DNA of 32,622 nucleotides from Acinetobacter rudis. GTDB taxonomy: Bacteria > Pseudomonadota > Gammaproteobacteria > Pseudomonadales > Moraxellaceae. The stretch is taken from NCBI RefSeq assembly GCF_031157835.1, contig NZ_JAVIDR010000028.1:1-32622 (forward strand). Direction: 5' to 3'. Below are positions 1 to 8,274 of this stretch, one piece after another. The notes under the pieces were generated by a model. That model saw nothing but the letters and a program-made list of their open reading frames with translations, had not been told where the DNA came from and made no database searches. Numbering within the stretch: position 1 is the stretch's first letter; each line of letters opens with the position of its first letter. Both the position numbers and the translations under genes were made by a program.

Positions 1-55
1 CTTCGCGCTGATGGTAGTGTGGGGTTACCCATGTGAGAGTAAGTCATCGCCAGCT
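1..55 (+). rRNA. rrf: 5S ribosomal RNA, 3' end (partial)
   Basis: The first ~55 nt match the conserved 3' half of a gammaproteobacterial 5S rRNA, with the GATGGTAGTGTGGGG and ACCCATGTGAGAGTA segments in the right order. It closes with a GCCAG-type 3' strand that would pair with the missing 5' end. A strong intrinsic terminator follows within 10 nt. The rest of the rrn operon lies outside the window to the left and is transcribed into it. The exact 3' end is estimated. Confidence 0.93.
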
Positions 56-64
56 CATTATTCT

Positions 65-100
65 AAAATCCCCCAGTCTAAACGCTGGGGGATTTTTTTT
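65..100 (+). terminator. Intrinsic terminator of the upstream rrn operon
   Basis: A perfect stem (ATCCCCCAG at 68-76 pairs with CTGGGGGAT at 85-93, extended by an A/T stretch) is followed by a run of eight T. It lies just after the 5S rRNA and ends the rrn transcript. Confidence 0.93.
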
Positions 101-160
101 ATTGGGGAAAAATGTAATCAAAAAATATAATAAAAAATAATCTCTCAAATTAACACCATA

Positions 161-190
161 AAAACCCCTCGACATTCGAATGTGGAGGGG
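161..190 (-). terminator. Minus-strand intrinsic terminator behind a gene remnant
   Basis: CCCCTC (165-170) pairs with GAGGGG (185-190), around an inner ACATT/AATGT palindrome with one mismatch. Read on the minus strand the stem is followed by TTTT. The plus strand has no T run. It lies right after the stop of the remnant at 201-480, which fits a terminator that outlived its gene. Confidence 0.6.
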
Positions 191-200
191 ATATCGGCTA

Positions 201-480
201 TTAAAGCTGTTTTAAGGCATGTACCAATGCGCTTCTGAGGCCTTCTTCTAGAGTATAAGTAAGAGTGTGGGTAAATGCTTTAAGGGTTCAGTCTAAAGGA
301 GTGTCTAGCTGATTTCTTGTTGCTAATACCCTATTTAAATTTTGCCTTTTAAGTGGAGATGCTCCAATTTCACCCTTTAAACAATATATGAAGAGTGAGA
401 AACGTCTCAGTAGCAATTCTAGCTAATTCAGACAAAGAGACGAGTAGATGGCAGCCTTGTATCCCCATTCTGAAGGATGA
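201..480 (-). pseudogene. Decayed coding remnant, family not recognised
   Basis: On the minus strand the frame ending at the TAA in 201-203 is open back to 422 except for one TGA at 288-290, where a TGG Trp codon would be expected. The C-terminal segment reads like real protein (TLEEGLRSALVHALKQL at the end, SPLKRQNLNRVLATR before it). Around 370 the plausible reading moves to another frame (ELARIATETFLTLHILFKG). That suggests a frameshift as well as the stop. No start codon or ribosome site remains. The ending vaguely resembles the end of an epimerase/dehydratase-type protein, but I cannot name the family. The minus-strand terminator directly downstream supports a former gene here. Confidence 0.45.
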
Positions 481-567
481 GGTTTAAAGGATTAGTTTTT
501 ATAGTTATGCAGATAAACCCGAACAGTTTAGGTGATTCATTTAGATTATATATACGTCAATAAAATC

Positions 568-698
568 AAAAAAGCCCCATCATCCTGACGGGGCTTCTTT
601 GAAATAGGTTTGGTGGTATAACTCCTGTCGTACCTGCATCCTGCTTAATCGTTAACTCGAACATCTCGTTCATAGTAGTGGAACTTCCTGTTCCCGAT
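568..698 (-). ncRNA. RsmX/Y/Z (CsrB)-type CsrA-sequestering small RNA
   Basis: This ~130 nt minus-strand RNA is predicted from three linked signals. First, it holds five GGA motifs, four as CAGGA: ACAGGAAG, GCAGGATG, ACAGGAGT and TCAGGATG. Second, several sit in hairpin loops, as CsrA/RsmA requires. GGAAC-AGGAA-GTTCC (680-694) is a perfect 5-bp stem with AGGAA in the loop, GCA-GGA-TGC is at 636-644, and TCA-GGA-TGA (580-588) is in the loop of the final hairpin. Third, it ends in an intrinsic terminator (AAGCCCC/GGGGCTT, 572-596) with six T on the minus strand. A TATCAT -10 (705-710) places the start near 698, and a GacA box lies ~65 bp upstream. In the known family such RNAs titrate CsrA/RsmA away from target mRNAs. 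That role is inferred here; the motifs are seen directly. No good -35 is present, as expected of an activator-dependent promoter. No open frame accounts for the conservation of these motifs. Confidence 0.82.
572..596 (-). terminator. Terminator of the Rsm-like RNA
   Basis: AAGCCCC (572-578) pairs with GGGGCTT (590-596). Read on the minus strand, TTTTTT follows. The 11-nt loop contains a CAGGATG CsrA-type motif. Confidence 0.8.
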
Positions 699-704
699 GT
701 ATGT

Positions 705-710
705 ATGATA
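705..710 (-). promoter_or_regulatory. Candidate -10 box of the Rsm-like RNA
   Basis: TATCAT on the minus strand has about seven nt to a start near 698. No recognisable -35 lies 16-18 bp upstream (TAGCGC region), so the promoter would depend on an activator, consistent with the GacA box at 755-772. Confidence 0.5.
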
Positions 711-738
711 AGTAAAATGAACATCGTGCGCTAGCGGC

Positions 739-783
739 AAAAAAAAGCATAACATGTAAGCCATATCTTACAATTATGCTTTT
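739..783 (-). terminator. Terminator of the SNF2 helicase gene
   Basis: AAAAGCATAA (743-752 as read on the plus strand) pairs with TTATGCTTTT (774-783). The stem continues through TGTAAG/CTTACA after a small asymmetric bulge. On the minus strand the stem is followed by eight T. It starts 27 nt after the helicase stop codon. Confidence 0.8.
755..772 (-). promoter_or_regulatory. GacA box (upstream activating sequence)
   Basis: This is a perfect 18-bp palindrome, TGTAAG-CCATAT-CTTACA, identical to the consensus TGTAAGN6CTTACA recognised by the response regulator GacA upstream of rsmX/Y/Z in pseudomonads. Its centre is about 65 bp from the predicted RNA start, close to the usual distance. It also forms the upper stem of the helicase-gene terminator hairpin. 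Confidence 0.78.
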
Positions 784-809
784 AAATTCATAAAAATATA
801 TTTAGCCTA

Positions 810-3800
810 TCAAAATTTCTCAAAAAGCTGCATCACATCATCTTCACTGAGTTTAACGTTGTGCTCTTTATCAACAGAGAGTACGGCTTGTGCTAACTCT
901 GCTTTATTTTTTTGCATGAGAAGAATTTTTTCTTCAATACTTTCATTACTAATTAACTTGTAGACAAACACAGGTTTGTCTTGGCCTATACGCCATGCAC
1001 GGTCAGAAGCTTGTTCTTCAGCAGCAGGGTTCCACCAAGGGTCGTAGTGAATCACTGTATCAGCTGCAGTAAGGTTTAAACCAACACCACCTGCTTTAAG
1101 GCTAATTAGGAATACAGGTACTTCACCATTTTGGAACGCATTAATTACTTGATCGCGTTTTTTGGTTTGCCCAGTTAATTTGACATGACTGATGTCTAGT
1201 GCTGAGAGTCGTGCTTCAATCAGTTGCAACATGCTAGTAAACTGCGAGAAGATTAAAATGCGTCGACCTTCTTCAAGCATGGCTTGTACCATTTCTACCA
1301 AATGATCTAACTTGGCTGACTCTACTTCCTGAGATTGAACAGAATCGAGTTTGAGTAAGCTTGGGTGACAGCAAACTTGGCGCAGCTTAAGTAGCGCATC
1401 CAAAATTTGAATCTGACTACGCTTAATGCCTTTGTTGGCAATAACATTTTGAATATTACTTTGCATGCTCGCACGAACTGCTTCATACAGTTTTGCTTGT
1501 TGCTCATGCATATCAATATGTACTTCAATTGTGGTTTTAGGTGGTAGCTCTTTAGCAACATCCATTTTTAAACGACGTAACATGAATGGCTGAATACGGT
1601 TAACCAACTTATTCTTTTTATGTTGATCCGCATTCTTCTCAATTGGAATCCGATAGTTTTTATTGAAGGTATCTTGTGAATATAAGAAACCTGGCATAAG
1701 AAAATAAAATAATGACCAAAGCTCACCTAAATGGTTTTCCATTGGTGTACCTGTTAAACAAAGTCGGTGCTTGGCTTGTAATTGACGTAAAACTTGAGCT
1801 GCTTTGGCACGTGGGTTTTTAATATTTTGTGCTTCGTCCAAAATACATAAATGGTATTGGTGTTTTAATAATTCATCATGGTCACGAGACAATAGTGGAT
1901 AAGTTGTTAGAACAATGTCCATTTCAGGAATTTTTTCGAATAACTCATGACGGTCTGGCCCTTGTAAAATAAGAACCTTTAGATCAGGTGTAAATTTAGC
2001 GGCTTCTTTATACCAGTTATGCATTAAAGAGGTAGGTGCAACAATAAGTGCTGGAGCAGCTTGTAAATGTCCCGCTTGCTTTTGCAGGAGGATGTGCGCA
2101 AGTGTTTGTGCTGTTTTACCCAGCCCCATGTCATCAGCGAGAATACCGCCATGCTCAGTTTCAACGAGAAACTCTAACCAAGCCAAACCTTGTTGCTGAT
2201 AAGGGCGTAGCTCTCCTTGGAAGCCTTTTGGCGTAGGTAGATGTTGCTGGTAGCCTTGTTTTAGTTTTTCAGCAAAAACTTTAAGCGATTGATTGCTTTG
2301 CCATTGCATGCCTAAATGATGTTGAAGCTCTAGTACTTGGCTTGCATCATAACGGTCAAGTTGATTGTTTTGTGGTTGTTGGAAAATTTCTTTTAAGTGG
2401 ATTAAAAGTGGTTTAATTTCTTTTACTGGAAGTAAAAGCTGCGGGCGATCACTGGTGGTCCGTAAATGAATAAAACCATCTTCATCAAGTTCATCTAAAT
2501 GCTGTGGCTCCAAAAAGTGTGGAGAGCTCATGAGTAATTCAGCAACTAAATCGAATAAATTATAGACGTGACCTTGAGCATCAGCGATCGTTGCATGTAA
2601 TTCAAACCAGTCATAGTTTTGTGCAGAACTTTGCAGTTGAATATCTAAATTTTGGCCTGCAACAACGTTAAATAAACTTTGCGGAGTATGCTCAACTTGC
2701 CAACCCATTGCTTCAATTTGATTCGTTGGTACGAGTTTATGGAACCAATTTTGTTCTGTAGCTGCAACCGCATTGCTAGGAAGCTCATTATGTGGGTGGT
2801 GAATTTCTGCTGTTTGTACCCAATCAACTAACCATGTGAGACCTTGTACTTCATTTTGTAGCTGGCTAATGATCTGCTGTTCTTGTTCTAAATCACGATA
2901 CTGTTTAACGCGCCGATCTTGTTGCATCCCCATAAAGAATGCTTCTGGATTACCTGCAGGGATACGACCACTCGGATATTCAAATTCTATTTCAGCAATA
3001 CCGATATGTTGTTGTGTAGCCAATAAATTCAGTTGAGGAAGAGCGCCAAATCGTAAAATAGGCTGTGGTTGACCATGAGACTCTTCAAGCACAGCAATGT
3101 GTCGTGATTGTGGTATGAGCTGTAGACTCTGATGTTGTTTCTTTAATTGATCAAATTGTTGTAATAAATGTGCTGGAATTGCTGGCATATCTAGCAAATC
3201 CATCAAGATAGTTTTGTCTAAGTCACAATCTAAATAACCCACTTGGTGTTGGCCATAATCGAGATATACAGGCGGGGTTGTAGGTAATACTACAATTTGT
3301 TCAGCAGCTTGTTCACTGAGACGTTGCTCGCCATTGATCGTGAAGTGAGCAAAGAGTCGTTCACGATCATGTTGATGATGACTTTTCCAAGAAAAGTGAA
3401 TTTGATAGTGTTCATCTGACCAAACCAGTGCTGGATTTTGAATATTATTCCAGTACACGGTGCCACTTTGAATAAACGATTTAAACTGTTCTAAGGCAAG
3501 GTCAGTAAAGTTTAATGCCGGTTGTAATGGATGTGCTTCTTGTAGCTGAGAATGTAAATAAAGCTGTAAAAACAGATGACGTTCATGATCAAGTAATTTA
3601 ATGCGTTTACTTACAATATTTTCATGATTGTCATATCGTTGCTGATCACGTATTTCACCAGCTTTGTTACGACGTACTTTGTACGTTGTCAGGAAATGAT
3701 TCGGCATGTGGTGATCATTTAATAAGTAAATAATCTGCCCAGCAGCCTGAGTTGTTCCTTGTTGTTGGATATGTTTTTGTAGCTGGCTTAGCCAAAGTAG

Positions 3801-4136
3801 GGCTTTCTTGGTGTATTGATCTTGATTTGCAGCTTTAGGCGCAATTTGTTGGCGCTCAAGCTCTTTATGATAGTACAAACGGGCAAGAGCGGCGGCATGT
3901 TTACAATCTACTTCATCTGGACAACTACAGTCAGTATCAATAATACGCTGTAAGGTACTGCTGTAATTAATGGTTGTATCGTAGTCTTCTTCGCCTAGAA
4001 TTTGTGCATAAATTTGCACTTGATCGCCTTGGTTGAATATGTCCAAAGTCTCAAGATCAATCCGTTCCACGTAACTTTGGCTACGTTTGATAGTCGTTTG
4101 ATTAAATCTCGATAAAAATTGGTTTAAATGCAACAT
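810..4136 (-). CDS. SWIM zinc-finger, SNF2-family DEAD/DEAH ATPase (helicase-like)
   Basis: This 1108-aa protein has an N-terminal SWIM zinc-binding motif (CSCPDEVDCKH, about residues 70-80), a long middle part, and a C-terminal two-lobed SNF2 ATPase. Visible ATPase motifs are GILADDMGLGKT (Walker A), DEAQNIKNP (DEAQ-type Walker B), LTGTPMEN (motif III) and, in the second lobe, SLKAGGVGLNLTAADTV and QASDRAWRIGQ. Bacterial members of this family are thought to be DNA translocases or remodelling factors, but their cellular role is poorly defined. The ATG at 4134-4136 is the first start in a long open frame; the ribosome site is weak. The gene stands alone on the minus strand, divergent from the AI-2E permease. 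Its terminator hairpin downstream doubles as the GacA box of the small RNA. Family is certain; function is not. Confidence 0.93.
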   Translation of the reverse strand: MLHLNQFLSRFNQTTIKRSQSYVERIDLETLDIFNQGDQVQIYAQILGEEDYDTTINYSSTLQRIIDTDCSCPDEVDCKHAAALARLYYHKELERQQIAPKAANQDQYTKKALLWLSQLQKHIQQQGTTQAAGQIIYLLNDHHMPNHFLTTYKVRRNKAGEIRDQQRYDNHENIVSKRIKLLDHERHLFLQLYLHSQLQEAHPLQPALNFTDLALEQFKSFIQSGTVYWNNIQNPALVWSDEHYQIHFSWKSHHQHDRERLFAHFTINGEQRLSEQAAEQIVVLPTTPPVYLDYGQHQVGYLDCDLDKTILMDLLDMPAIPAHLLQQFDQLKKQHQSLQLIPQSRHIAVLEESHGQPQPILRFGALPQLNLLATQQHIGIAEIEFEYPSGRIPAGNPEAFFMGMQQDRRVKQYRDLEQEQQIISQLQNEVQGLTWLVDWVQTAEIHHPHNELPSNAVAATEQNWFHKLVPTNQIEAMGWQVEHTPQSLFNVVAGQNLDIQLQSSAQNYDWFELHATIADAQGHVYNLFDLVAELLMSSPHFLEPQHLDELDEDGFIHLRTTSDRPQLLLPVKEIKPLLIHLKEIFQQPQNNQLDRYDASQVLELQHHLGMQWQSNQSLKVFAEKLKQGYQQHLPTPKGFQGELRPYQQQGLAWLEFLVETEHGGILADDMGLGKTAQTLAHILLQKQAGHLQAAPALIVAPTSLMHNWYKEAAKFTPDLKVLILQGPDRHELFEKIPEMDIVLTTYPLLSRDHDELLKHQYHLCILDEAQNIKNPRAKAAQVLRQLQAKHRLCLTGTPMENHLGELWSLFYFLMPGFLYSQDTFNKNYRIPIEKNADQHKKNKLVNRIQPFMLRRLKMDVAKELPPKTTIEVHIDMHEQQAKLYEAVRASMQSNIQNVIANKGIKRSQIQILDALLKLRQVCCHPSLLKLDSVQSQEVESAKLDHLVEMVQAMLEEGRRILIFSQFTSMLQLIEARLSALDISHVKLTGQTKKRDQVINAFQNGEVPVFLISLKAGGVGLNLTAADTVIHYDPWWNPAAEEQASDRAWRIGQDKPVFVYKLISNESIEEKILLMQKNKAELAQAVLSVDKEHNVKLSEDDVMQLFEKF

Positions 4137-4330
4137 AAAGTGAGTAATTCAAAGATGAAACTGTTAAGTATAAGTGGTATTTGCAGTGAACGGCAAAGAA
4201 TATATTTTATTGAGACGATTAAATCGTCGGAAAAAAACGATCATCATAAAAAAGACCTCATCAAACACTGATAAAACCCTATTTTTGGTGTTTAAATCAT
4301 CAAGTTTGTGCTGTTGTTATTGGGTATCTT

Positions 4331-4344
4331 GATCAACGTTGATC
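4331..4344. repeat. 14-bp perfect palindrome in a divergent promoter region
   Basis: GATCAACGTTGATC is a perfect palindrome between two divergent genes (helicase and AI-2E permease). Its form fits an operator for a dimeric regulator. No regulator can be named. The remaining ~400 bp between the two genes show no open frame I would defend. Confidence 0.45.
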
Positions 4345-4540
4345 TAATGAATTATACCAAAAAGCTATTTTGATATTTATTTTACTGAAAAACAAATGTG
4401 AATACCGATTGCTGTTCATGCCCATTGTAGATGTTAAAGGGGAGTAGCAATGATGTAACTTGCAAAATTGTGTTTATGCAAGGATATTAATCACAGTTTT
4501 AATATTCAACAATAATCTAGTTTATTTTGGGATTTTTAGC

Positions 4541-5614
4541 ATGTCGCAAGATGCAACGGAAAAAAACACCTTACAACGGTTAGTAAATCTGCTGCTATTT
4601 GTTTTACTTTTCGGTTATCTACTTTACATTGGGCAGCGTTTTTTATTACCTGTACTCACGGCAGCAATATCAGTTTATATACTTGTTGCTTTAGTGGATT
4701 GGTTAGGGCGTTTGCCCGTGTTATGTCATAGTCCCTTATGGCTGCGGCATAGTTTAGTTTTGAGTGGTTTTATTGCAACGATATTTGGATTAAGTCACAT
4801 CATTATTACAACTGGGCAGAAGATTGTAAGTTCGGCTGCAGTATATCAGGCAAATTTAGAAAAAATGCTGATGCAGAACTTATCTCAATATGAATGGGCA
4901 CATGGCTTTGACTTAGGCACATTGCGTGTCATGGCGCTAGATAAGATCAATATACAGTATCTCTTGAGTACAGTGATTAGTGGGTTAAGCTCAATGACAG
5001 GTATAGTGGTGCTGGTTGCAATTTATGCTGCATTCTTATTAAGTGAACGCAGCCGCTTTGGTGACAAGCTAGCGTTCGCATTTAATCAAAAAGATGCTGC
5101 CCAAGGGCTTAAAATTCTTTCTGATATTAATCAGAAAATTGGTCAATATTTGGCTGTAAAGACACTCATTAATTTAATCTTAGGTTTGATTTCTTGGTTA
5201 ATTTTATCTTTGTTTGGTGTTGAGCATGCTTTATTTTGGTCATTATTTATTGCAATTTCAAACTATATTCCTTATGTCGGTTCCTTAATTGGGGTACTGT
5301 TTCCTGTTGTATTATCCTTGGTACAGTTTGCTTCACTACAGCTCTCATTATTTTTAACCGTGTTATTAACAATGGCACAGTTTTTTGTTGGTAACTGGTT
5401 AGAGCCGAAAATGATTGGTCGACAAATAAACCTTTCACCCTTTGTAATATTGGTTTCACTTTCATTATGGTCATCTTTATGGGGAATTGCAGGCGCAATT
5501 TTAGCTGTACCCCTGACATCTGTATTGGTCATTGTTTTAAGTGCTTTTCCTTCAACACGAGGATGGGCAATCTTATTCATGGATGATCCTACACTTATTG
5601 ATGAAGACGTTTAA
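4541..5614 (+). CDS. AI-2E family (PerM/YdgG-type) transporter
   Basis: From the ATG at 4541 (MSQDATEKN) the product is 357 aa, the usual length of this family. An open frame extends upstream to 4460 but adds an atypical leader, so I choose 4541. Hydrophobic segments lie at about residues 17-65 (two), 75-95 and 150-170, with a C-terminal group from about 210 to 340. The FVGNWLEPKMIGRQINLSP motif before the last helices is typical of the family. Members have been linked to autoinducer-2 export or Na+/H+ antiport, and the substrate here is unknown. The gene is monocistronic, with a hairpin terminator 40 nt after the stop. Confidence 0.85.
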   Translation: MSQDATEKNTLQRLVNLLLFVLLFGYLLYIGQRFLLPVLTAAISVYILVALVDWLGRLPVLCHSPLWLRHSLVLSGFIATIFGLSHIIITTGQKIVSSAAVYQANLEKMLMQNLSQYEWAHGFDLGTLRVMALDKINIQYLLSTVISGLSSMTGIVVLVAIYAAFLLSERSRFGDKLAFAFNQKDAAQGLKILSDINQKIGQYLAVKTLINLILGLISWLILSLFGVEHALFWSLFIAISNYIPYVGSLIGVLFPVVLSLVQFASLQLSLFLTVLLTMAQFFVGNWLEPKMIGRQINLSPFVILVSLSLWSSLWGIAGAILAVPLTSVLVIVLSAFPSTRGWAILFMDDPTLIDEDV

Positions 5615-5653
5615 ACATCATTAGGGGGTAAGTACACTCACCGAGATCTATTT

Positions 5654-5680
5654 AGCCATATCAACTGATGTGGCTTTTCT
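5654..5680 (+). terminator. Intrinsic terminator after the AI-2E permease
   Basis: AGCCATATC pairs with GATGTGGCT (one G-T pair) and is followed by TTTTCT on the plus strand, about 40 nt after the stop codon. Confidence 0.65.
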
Positions 5681-5851
5681 ATGGAACTAAAGGCATTGAG
5701 TGATGCCATCGTTGCATGTTAAAAGTTATTGCTCCGTATAAATTTGCACGCTATAAATGCGTAATAGATCAGATTTCTCTTGCTCAAGTTGGTAGGGTTT
5801 TGGTTCAGTCTATTTCTTGTTATTAAAGCTTACTGTTATAGAGTCCTTGTT

Positions 5852-6436
5852 ATGCACCATAAATTTTTAACTTACTTTCTAAGCAGTATCTTGTTGTGTA
5901 GTAGTTTGAGTACATGGGCATTTCAATCACAGCAGTTGGTGAGTGATGCTCGTGGTCAAATTGGCAAGACACTCTATTATGATCCAAGCTATACCAAACT
6001 CAACTATCCATTAGGAGATGTTGATATGAGTAAAGGTGTTTGTACTGATGTGGTAATTCGGGCTTTACGGCTACAAGGAATCGATTTACAACAACGAATA
6101 CATGATGATATGCAGAAAAATTTTTCAGCTTATCCAAAAAAGTGGGGATTAAAATCGACAGATAAAAATATTGATCACCGTCGTGTTCCAAATATTATGA
6201 CTTTTTTTAAACGTCAGGGTTATCAAGTACAGGATCAACATTATAAGGCAGGTGATATTGTCACTTGGGATTTAGGACAAGGTCTTACTCATATTGGTAT
6301 AGTTTCAAATAAAACTACATTGATCGGACAGACTCCGCTGGTTATTCATAATATTGGCAGAGGAACACAAGAGAATGATATTTTGTACCAATATAAAATT
6401 ATAGGGCATTATCGGTTACCTGTAGGCTTACATTAA
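5852..6436 (+). CDS. Secreted DUF1287 protein (YijF-like)
   Basis: From the ATG at 5852 the protein is 194 aa with a signal peptide (MHHKFLTYFLSSILLCSS, cleavage near SLSTWA/FQ). The upstream in-frame ATG at 5780 would add a second hydrophobic stretch and spoil the signal peptide, so 5852 is preferred. Conserved DUF1287 motifs are present: DARGQIG, GVCTDVVIRAL with Cys64, NIDHRRVPNIMTFF and GDIVTWDLGQGLTHIGIV with His147. The Cys and His arrangement recalls an NlpC/P60-like papain fold, so a periplasmic peptidase or amidase activity is possible but unproven. It is a single gene. The family call is firm; the function is not established. Confidence 0.85.
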   Translation: MHHKFLTYFLSSILLCSSLSTWAFQSQQLVSDARGQIGKTLYYDPSYTKLNYPLGDVDMSKGVCTDVVIRALRLQGIDLQQRIHDDMQKNFSAYPKKWGLKSTDKNIDHRRVPNIMTFFKRQGYQVQDQHYKAGDIVTWDLGQGLTHIGIVSNKTTLIGQTPLVIHNIGRGTQENDILYQYKIIGHYRLPVGLH

Positions 6437-6782
6437 TACTTTAAGTTCACTGTCATGAAAGTTTATCGTTGTTTTATTTTTTAATTGCTTAATAAATAAG
6501 TTAAAAAATGAGCAGTAGTGATAAAACTCATCTATTTACGATAATTTTGCCAACAAATTGAAGAATTAATATCTAAAAAAGCGTATTGTTTGCTCATTAA
6601 ACAGTTTTTTTATTGGCTAACTTTAAGTAAGTCATCCAATAAAAGGACTGGTTTGTAATTGGAGCGCGGCACTCACAAGGTGTAGGTCTTATTCAAACAA
6701 CAAAATTTTGGGGTACTATTTTGACTTGTGTTTATACAACGACAATAAGCAAGTTAAAAATAGCCGATAGACTGGGTGTTTT
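6437..6782. other. Intergenic stretch ahead of the NSS symporter
   Basis: About 346 bp without a defensible open frame. The region is AT-rich. A TTGACT followed about 16 bp later by CAATAA (near 6719-6747) is a possible promoter for the symporter. No terminator with a clear T run follows the DUF1287 gene. Confidence 0.4.
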
Positions 6783-8267
6783 ATGACTGAAAAACGTGAA
6801 AACTGGTCTGCACGATCAGGCTTTATTATTGCTGCGGTAGGTTCTGCCGTAGGTTTGGGGAACATTTGGCGTTTCCCTTATGTTGCTTATGAAAATGGTG
6901 GTGGGGCATTTTTAATCCCTTATTTGATTGCCTTATTAACTGCAGGCTTACCATTATTATTCTTAGATTATGCGGTTGGGCATCGTAGCCATGGTGCACC
7001 GCCTAAAGCATATAAACAACTTTGGAAGCCAGCTGAAACATTAGGCTGGTGGCAAGTTTGTGTATGTCTCATTATTGGTTTGTATTATGCAGGCGTACTG
7101 ACTTGGGCGGGTAGTTATGTTTATTTCTCTATGGGGCAACTGTGGGGAGATAATCCAGAGAAGTTTTTCTTTAGTACATTCTTGCAGACTGCTGAATCTA
7201 AAGGATTTGAATTAAATTTCGTTAGTCATTTATTCTGGCCTTTAGTTGGTGTTTGGCTTGCTGTATTAGCTATTCTTTATGGTGGCGTTAAGAAAGGTGT
7301 TGAGTTTTCTAACAGAATCTTCCTGCCTTTACTTATTGTGTTATTTACGATTTTGGTCATCCAAGCCGTACGTTTACCAGGTGCCGCCGATGGTTTAAAT
7401 GCCTTCTTTACGCCTAACTGGGAAGCTATGAAGGACTATAAGGTATGGCTTGCTGCATATGGTCACATCTTCTTTAGTTTGTCTGTTGGCTTCGGCATTA
7501 TGGTGACTTATGCATCATATTTAAAACCTAAAACCAACTTAACTGGCTCTGGTTTGATTGTTGGTTTTGCTAACTCTTCTTTTGAGATTCTTGCAGGGAT
7601 TGGTGTATTTGCAGCATTAGGCTTTATGGCACATGCGGCTGATAAACCTGTTGCTGATGTTGTGAGTGGTGGGATCGGATTGGCATTTATTGCATTCCCT
7701 AAATTGATTTCGAGTTTAGGTGCAGGAGCGGATCTATTTGGTATTTTATTCTTTACTTCACTCTTCGTCGCTGGGATTACTTCGATGGTGAGTATTCTTG
7801 AAGTACCTATTGCAGCGTTACAAGATAAACTCAAGTGGAAACGATTTAAGGCTGTTACTGTTGTTGGTGGTGGTACAGGGATAATCTCAATTTTCTTATT
7901 CTCTTCAACCAGTGCAATTAAATTGGTTGATATTATTGACCACTTTATTAATAACCTTGGTATCGTTTCTGGTGCATTGGTTTCAATTGTGATGGTTTCT
8001 TGGTTTAAACGTGTGTTAATGACTGAAATAGAAATGCATACAAACCATATTTCTACTATTAAATTGGGCCGTACTTGGGAATTTACTTTAACGATTGTTA
8101 CTCCAATCGTTTTATTATCAACTTTATTATTGGCTTTGAACTCACTGCTTCGTAATAGTTATGGTGGTGGAGATTATGCCGATAGTATGGTGTTATGTTT
8201 TGGTTGGGGCAGCATAATATTCTGTGCACTAGGCGCGCTTGTTATGTCTAAACTTAAAGATCGATAG
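6783..8267 (+). CDS. Sodium-dependent amino-acid symporter, NSS/SNF family (MetP-like)
   Basis: This 494-aa membrane protein carries the neurotransmitter:sodium symporter signature at its N terminus (SARSGFIIAAVGSAVGLGN, then IWRFPYVAYENGGGAFLIPY), which builds the unwound TM1 and Na+ site. About 12 hydrophobic helices follow. The next gene, 7 bp downstream, encodes a MetS-type small subunit. That pairing is known from the Corynebacterium glutamicum MetP-MetS methionine/alanine uptake system. I therefore infer Na+-driven uptake of a neutral amino acid, with exact substrate unknown. The start ATG at 6783 gives the expected short cytoplasmic N terminus before TM1. Confidence 0.92.
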   Translation: MTEKRENWSARSGFIIAAVGSAVGLGNIWRFPYVAYENGGGAFLIPYLIALLTAGLPLLFLDYAVGHRSHGAPPKAYKQLWKPAETLGWWQVCVCLIIGLYYAGVLTWAGSYVYFSMGQLWGDNPEKFFFSTFLQTAESKGFELNFVSHLFWPLVGVWLAVLAILYGGVKKGVEFSNRIFLPLLIVLFTILVIQAVRLPGAADGLNAFFTPNWEAMKDYKVWLAAYGHIFFSLSVGFGIMVTYASYLKPKTNLTGSGLIVGFANSSFEILAGIGVFAALGFMAHAADKPVADVVSGGIGLAFIAFPKLISSLGAGADLFGILFFTSLFVAGITSMVSILEVPIAALQDKLKWKRFKAVTVVGGGTGIISIFLFSSTSAIKLVDIIDHFINNLGIVSGALVSIVMVSWFKRVLMTEIEMHTNHISTIKLGRTWEFTLTIVTPIVLLSTLLLALNSLLRNSYGGGDYADSMVLCFGWGSIIFCALGALVMSKLKDR

Positions 8268-8274
8268 GGGTATT

